From Leptoclinus maculatus (lineage: Eukaryota > Chordata > Actinopteri > Perciformes > Stichaeidae): DNA of 64,000 bases. The position numbers and the translations under genes were made by a program. Each line of letters begins with the position of its first letter. The first letter of the stretch is position 1. This document shows positions 60,687 through 64,000 of the stretch, piece by piece. The stretch lies in the NCBI GenBank assembly GCA_032191485.1, contig JAVDOI010000010.1, positions 3,262,661 to 3,326,660 on the forward strand, read 5' to 3'. The notes under the pieces are model-generated. The model was not told the DNA's origin. It did not search any database and saw only the letters and a list, made by a program, of their open reading frames with translations.

Positions 60687-63600
60687 ATGCCAGTGCAAGC
60701 ACCACAATGGACAGAGTTCCTGCTGTGCCCGATCTGCACACAGACATTTGAGGAGAGTGTTCGCCGGCCCATCAGCTTGGGCTGTGGACACACCGTCTGC
60801 AAGATGTGCCTGAACAAGTTGCACCGTAAGGCCTGTCCCTTTGACCAGACAGCCATCAGCACAGACATCGAGCAGCTACCTGTCAACACTGCCCTGTTAC
60901 AGCTGGTGGGAGGCCAGGTAAGAATCACCGCGTGTGTTTGTACATTTGTTCAGCAATTTATGACACAGATCTTGTGTTGACTAGATTTATGCAGAGCCCT
61001 TGTTGGTGCCAGCTTGTCAGCTCATTGGTGTATTTGAGTAGTTGGTTTAAAATACCAATCCTATCTTGACCGTATGGTGTTTCCCTAATTACTGTTTCTG
61101 GATTTTATTATAGTTTTACTCACAGGCTATTGTATGATGCACATAGCTTGGAGATTCCTTTATGAGTCACGCTCCAGTCATTGAGCAATGACTTTAACTC
61201 TGTTGGTTTACTGAGCGCTGGCATCATCAGTGAAGCTATATTTCTCATAAGCGGATTTTGACCAATAGGGCGAGGTTACAGCTAATGGGTGTTTTGACTT
61301 TGCCAAGTTTCCAGGTATCTATGAAAATGGATAACGTCAGTGCATCGATAATGAGCGTGTTGTGCGTCTGATATAGTCGTGACTGTGATGTCTTGTCTCG
61401 TAGCTGAGTGCCTTGCATATTTGTGCTACTACAGATTAGCCGGGTACAATGTCCCGTCAAAATGAATATGCCCTGATAGAAATGGAAGTTATTATAATGG
61501 TTCCGTATCATTTTCATTCATGAAAATAACCTAATTCATCATAATGCCCCAGAGCTGCAGGTTGTTGTGGTCAGTATTTCATTGGGTTGCATTAGATTCA
61601 TTGGATTGCCTTTTACAAAGTGTGATGCAGCCTAAGCATGAAAATACAAACGTGACAAGAAATGCTTCCCCCACTGTCTTATTTTAAATGTTGTGTATTA
61701 GCATTTTAATCTGGGATAAGTGCAATTCAACAAACCATGACCTACAGAGAATGGCGCATACGCCGTCGGTACAATGCAGGGATTCTTAAAATGTGAAATA
61801 TGAATTTTCTTGTCAGTCACATTCTGTTGCTTTGACCATAGAGTAAGTCATGGTTTGGTAAACTGAATAATTAGTGGAGCATCACATGTTTCATTGTGAT
61901 TGACAGATCTGTATAAATTAAGATGGCCTTTATTAAACATATCTGGTTTTCTTTCAGTAGTAGAAGTTTGTAGATAATTGCAGCTTAAACAACATTCATG
62001 TACACTGTTTACAATTTGCCGTACTATTTCAATTTGTCAATTTTCATCTTCAATCTGTTTTGCATGTACATACAAAGAGGTATTTTGATTATTACTTGGC
62101 ACAGTCTGATGTTTTGGCTAAATACAAATACCGTACTAAACAATGTACTTCTAATTCTTTCCCCCTTGGTGTCCTGCTGAAGGTTCCTAAGGCTCAGCCA
62201 GTTGCCTTGATTACCAGTCCAGAGGACTCGCAGCATTATGAGGAGGCCAGGCAGTGTGTGGAGGAGCTGGCCCTCTACCTCAAACCTCTCAGCAACACCA
62301 GAGGTACACAAAAAAAACACACTTTACTTTTAGTTTGTTCTGCCTTTTATTATGATCTGTTGACACTCTTGTTGCCTTTAAATGAAACTCTGTAGGTTGT
62401 TGTCAACATGGGAAGTCCAGGACTCAATATTATTGGCATTCAAGTGTTTTTTAAAACCCTTCTCAAAAATAGTGCATGAGGTTAATTTGCATGTCTGTTT
62501 GATGACAGGAACAAGAAAGTGTTAGAAAACAAAAGTTATAAAAGAAAGTCATTTTTAATTTCCATGAAGAGACTAACATTTTTCAAAACATGATCACATG
62601 TTACAACTGTTGAACTTGTACTTGTCTGAAAATGTTTACTTACAAAGTATTGCATATGACATCACTGTGTCGTAAACACGGTTAAACACAACGCGTCTTG
62701 AAGGCATCATTAACTTCACATCACAGATATAACAGGCAATTCAAATGTTTTGACTTTGTTATTAACCGACGTATTGCCCGTTTTCTGTTAATCATCGAAA
62801 GTCATTCAAAATAGAAAAGCAGAACTAGTTTTTAAATAAATAGCACAGAGATGTATCTCATGCAAGCTCTGGTTGATGGCTGTAGAAGTGATAGTAATTA
62901 CATAAGGGAGCCAGTTTGGACAAAAAAAAATCATTGCCTGTTTCAATAACAACAAATTATACTCAAAACCGTCTGTATTTAAGAAAATGTAAGGACGTCC
63001 TTTCAATGAGTGATATTCTGATGCTGTTTACATGACGCTGTAATGAAGTATGCCATTCATTGTTTATGTCGGGACCACGGACCTTATTTTAAACCGAAAT
63101 GATATTTCCAAAGAAAAGGGGGTTCAAAAGGGTATTCCATATATGGTGTTGCCAATGTCACCACAACTGATTGTCACGACCATAATATTCAAAGGTCATA
63201 GTTGTTTCTTTTTATTGATTCATCATTTATGGCTCATTGTGAGAAAACGTGTTAAAAAAGGTTTCATGGCACATAAAGCTCCTGCTGTATTGTTCACCCG
63301 AGGTAAACGTATAACAGGACATCCAAGTTAAATGTTAATAACACACAGTGGTGTCTTTTAAAGTCCACTTTGTTCAATTGCAGAATCACACGTATGCAGT
63401 AAATGTATTGTTTGCATTAGATGTGCACATTTTAAGCCGTTCCCTCAGTCAATCATTGGCCATGTTAAGAGACAAGAGATGTTTAGTGCAAAGGAGGAAT
63501 TGTAAAATGGGATGTAACCACGGTAAACTCTGTCGATGTAGAGGTGCAACTACATCGTTCCAAATGATCATGAAGTTGAATCAGCAGAAAATTATAACCT

Positions 63601-63990
63601 TTTATGAAGGTAGGATTTATTGCAGCAGTCTTTTATTAGACTGCATTATTTTAAGATGGCTGTTCCTGATAAACTGGCAAATGAGTGTATAATGTGTCTT
63701 GAGTTCATATTCCCGTGGTTTACCAGTGTTCCTGTCTAATCCCTCACCAGGTGTGGGCCTGAGCAGCACGGCCCAGAGCATGCTGAGTCGACCCATGCAG
63801 AGGAAACTGGTAACCCTGGTCCACTGCCAGCTGGTGGAAGAGGAGGGCCGTGTCAGAGCCATGAGAGCCGCCCGCTCTCTGGGTGAGCGGACCGTCACCG
63901 AACTCATCCTGCAGCACCAGAATCCACAGCAGCTCTCCTCCAACCTGTGGGCCGCTGTGCGTGCACGAGGATGTCAGTTTCTAGGCCCGG
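60687..63990 (+). CDS. rc3h1: Roquin-1, RING/ROQ RNA-binding E3 ligase (5' part)
   Basis: Exons 60687-60917, 62183-62303 and 63751-63990 give the first 197 residues; the gene continues past the right edge through the donor at 63991. The start MPVQAPQWTEFLLCPIC is nearly the mammalian roquin-1 start. The RING uses C14, C17, C33, H35, C38, C41 and C50 with an Asp at 53, the roquin-type RING. The HEPN/ROQ portion begins in exon 2 (HYEEARQCVEELALYLKPLS) and exon 3 (SRPMQRKLVTLVHCQLVEEE, ARSLGERTVTELILQHQNPQ, NLWAAVRARGCQFLGP). CPICTQTFEES is the RC3H1 rather than RC3H2 form. Roquin-1 binds stem-loop constitutive decay elements in mRNA 3' UTRs (ICOS, TNF, OX40) and recruits CCR4-NOT, limiting T-cell activation. 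Introns 1 and 2 are AT-rich and hold nothing else recognisable. Confidence 0.95.
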
Positions 63991-64000
63991 GTAGGTGGTT

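Overview
The window is vertebrate nuclear DNA, almost certainly from a ray-finned (teleost) fish and probably a percomorph. Genes are compact multi-exon genes with GT-AG introns. There are many long (TG)n/(AC)n microsatellites and several dispersed repeats of a kind I recognise from fish genomes. The protein set (otolin-1, ZP3-type egg coat protein, teleost-type IL-12 p35) fits a fish. Species cannot be fixed from the sequence alone.

Layout. Plus strand, 0.9-8.6 kb: schip1 (short isoform, 7 coding exons). Plus, 9.8-12.0 kb: il12a (7 exons). Plus, 13.8-16.6 kb: a ZP3-family egg envelope gene (8 exons). Plus, 17.9-18.7 kb: single-exon orthologue of human C3orf80. Minus, 19.5-20.0 kb: arl14, with a possible untranslated first exon near 22.2 kb. 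Minus, 21.4-21.9 kb: a decayed second ARL14-like gene not explained by any standard gene. Minus, 24.5-31.6 kb: ppm1l (4 coding exons), whose intron 3 holds a large nested palindrome. 32.6-34.0 kb: a hAT-type non-autonomous transposon with an 8-bp target duplication, then a MITE. Plus, 35.3-37.6 kb: otol1. Minus, 42.7-46.8 kb: tal1. Minus, 49.0-57.6 kb: a KIAA1614-like PDZ gene (9 coding exons). Plus, from about 59.1 kb and running off the right edge: rc3h1 (roquin-1), first three coding exons.

The genes do not form an operon-like unit, but their order is informative. schip1-il12a-c3orf80-arl14-ppm1l-otol1 corresponds to human chromosome 3q25-q26, with several human neighbours missing (IFT80, SMC4, TRIM59, KPNA4, B3GALNT1, NMD3) and a ZP3 gene present. 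KIAA1614 and RC3H1 lie on human 1q25 and TAL1 on 1p33. The 37.7-42.4 kb interval is therefore the junction of two ancestral blocks. Exon boundaries were set by hand from splice signals and reading phase; in all genes the phases join into an uninterrupted frame. Nothing here is a CRISPR, bacterial or viral system. The least ordinary items are the ARL14 remnant, the nested palindrome, the paired GATA sites at the tal1 promoter and the syntenic junction.
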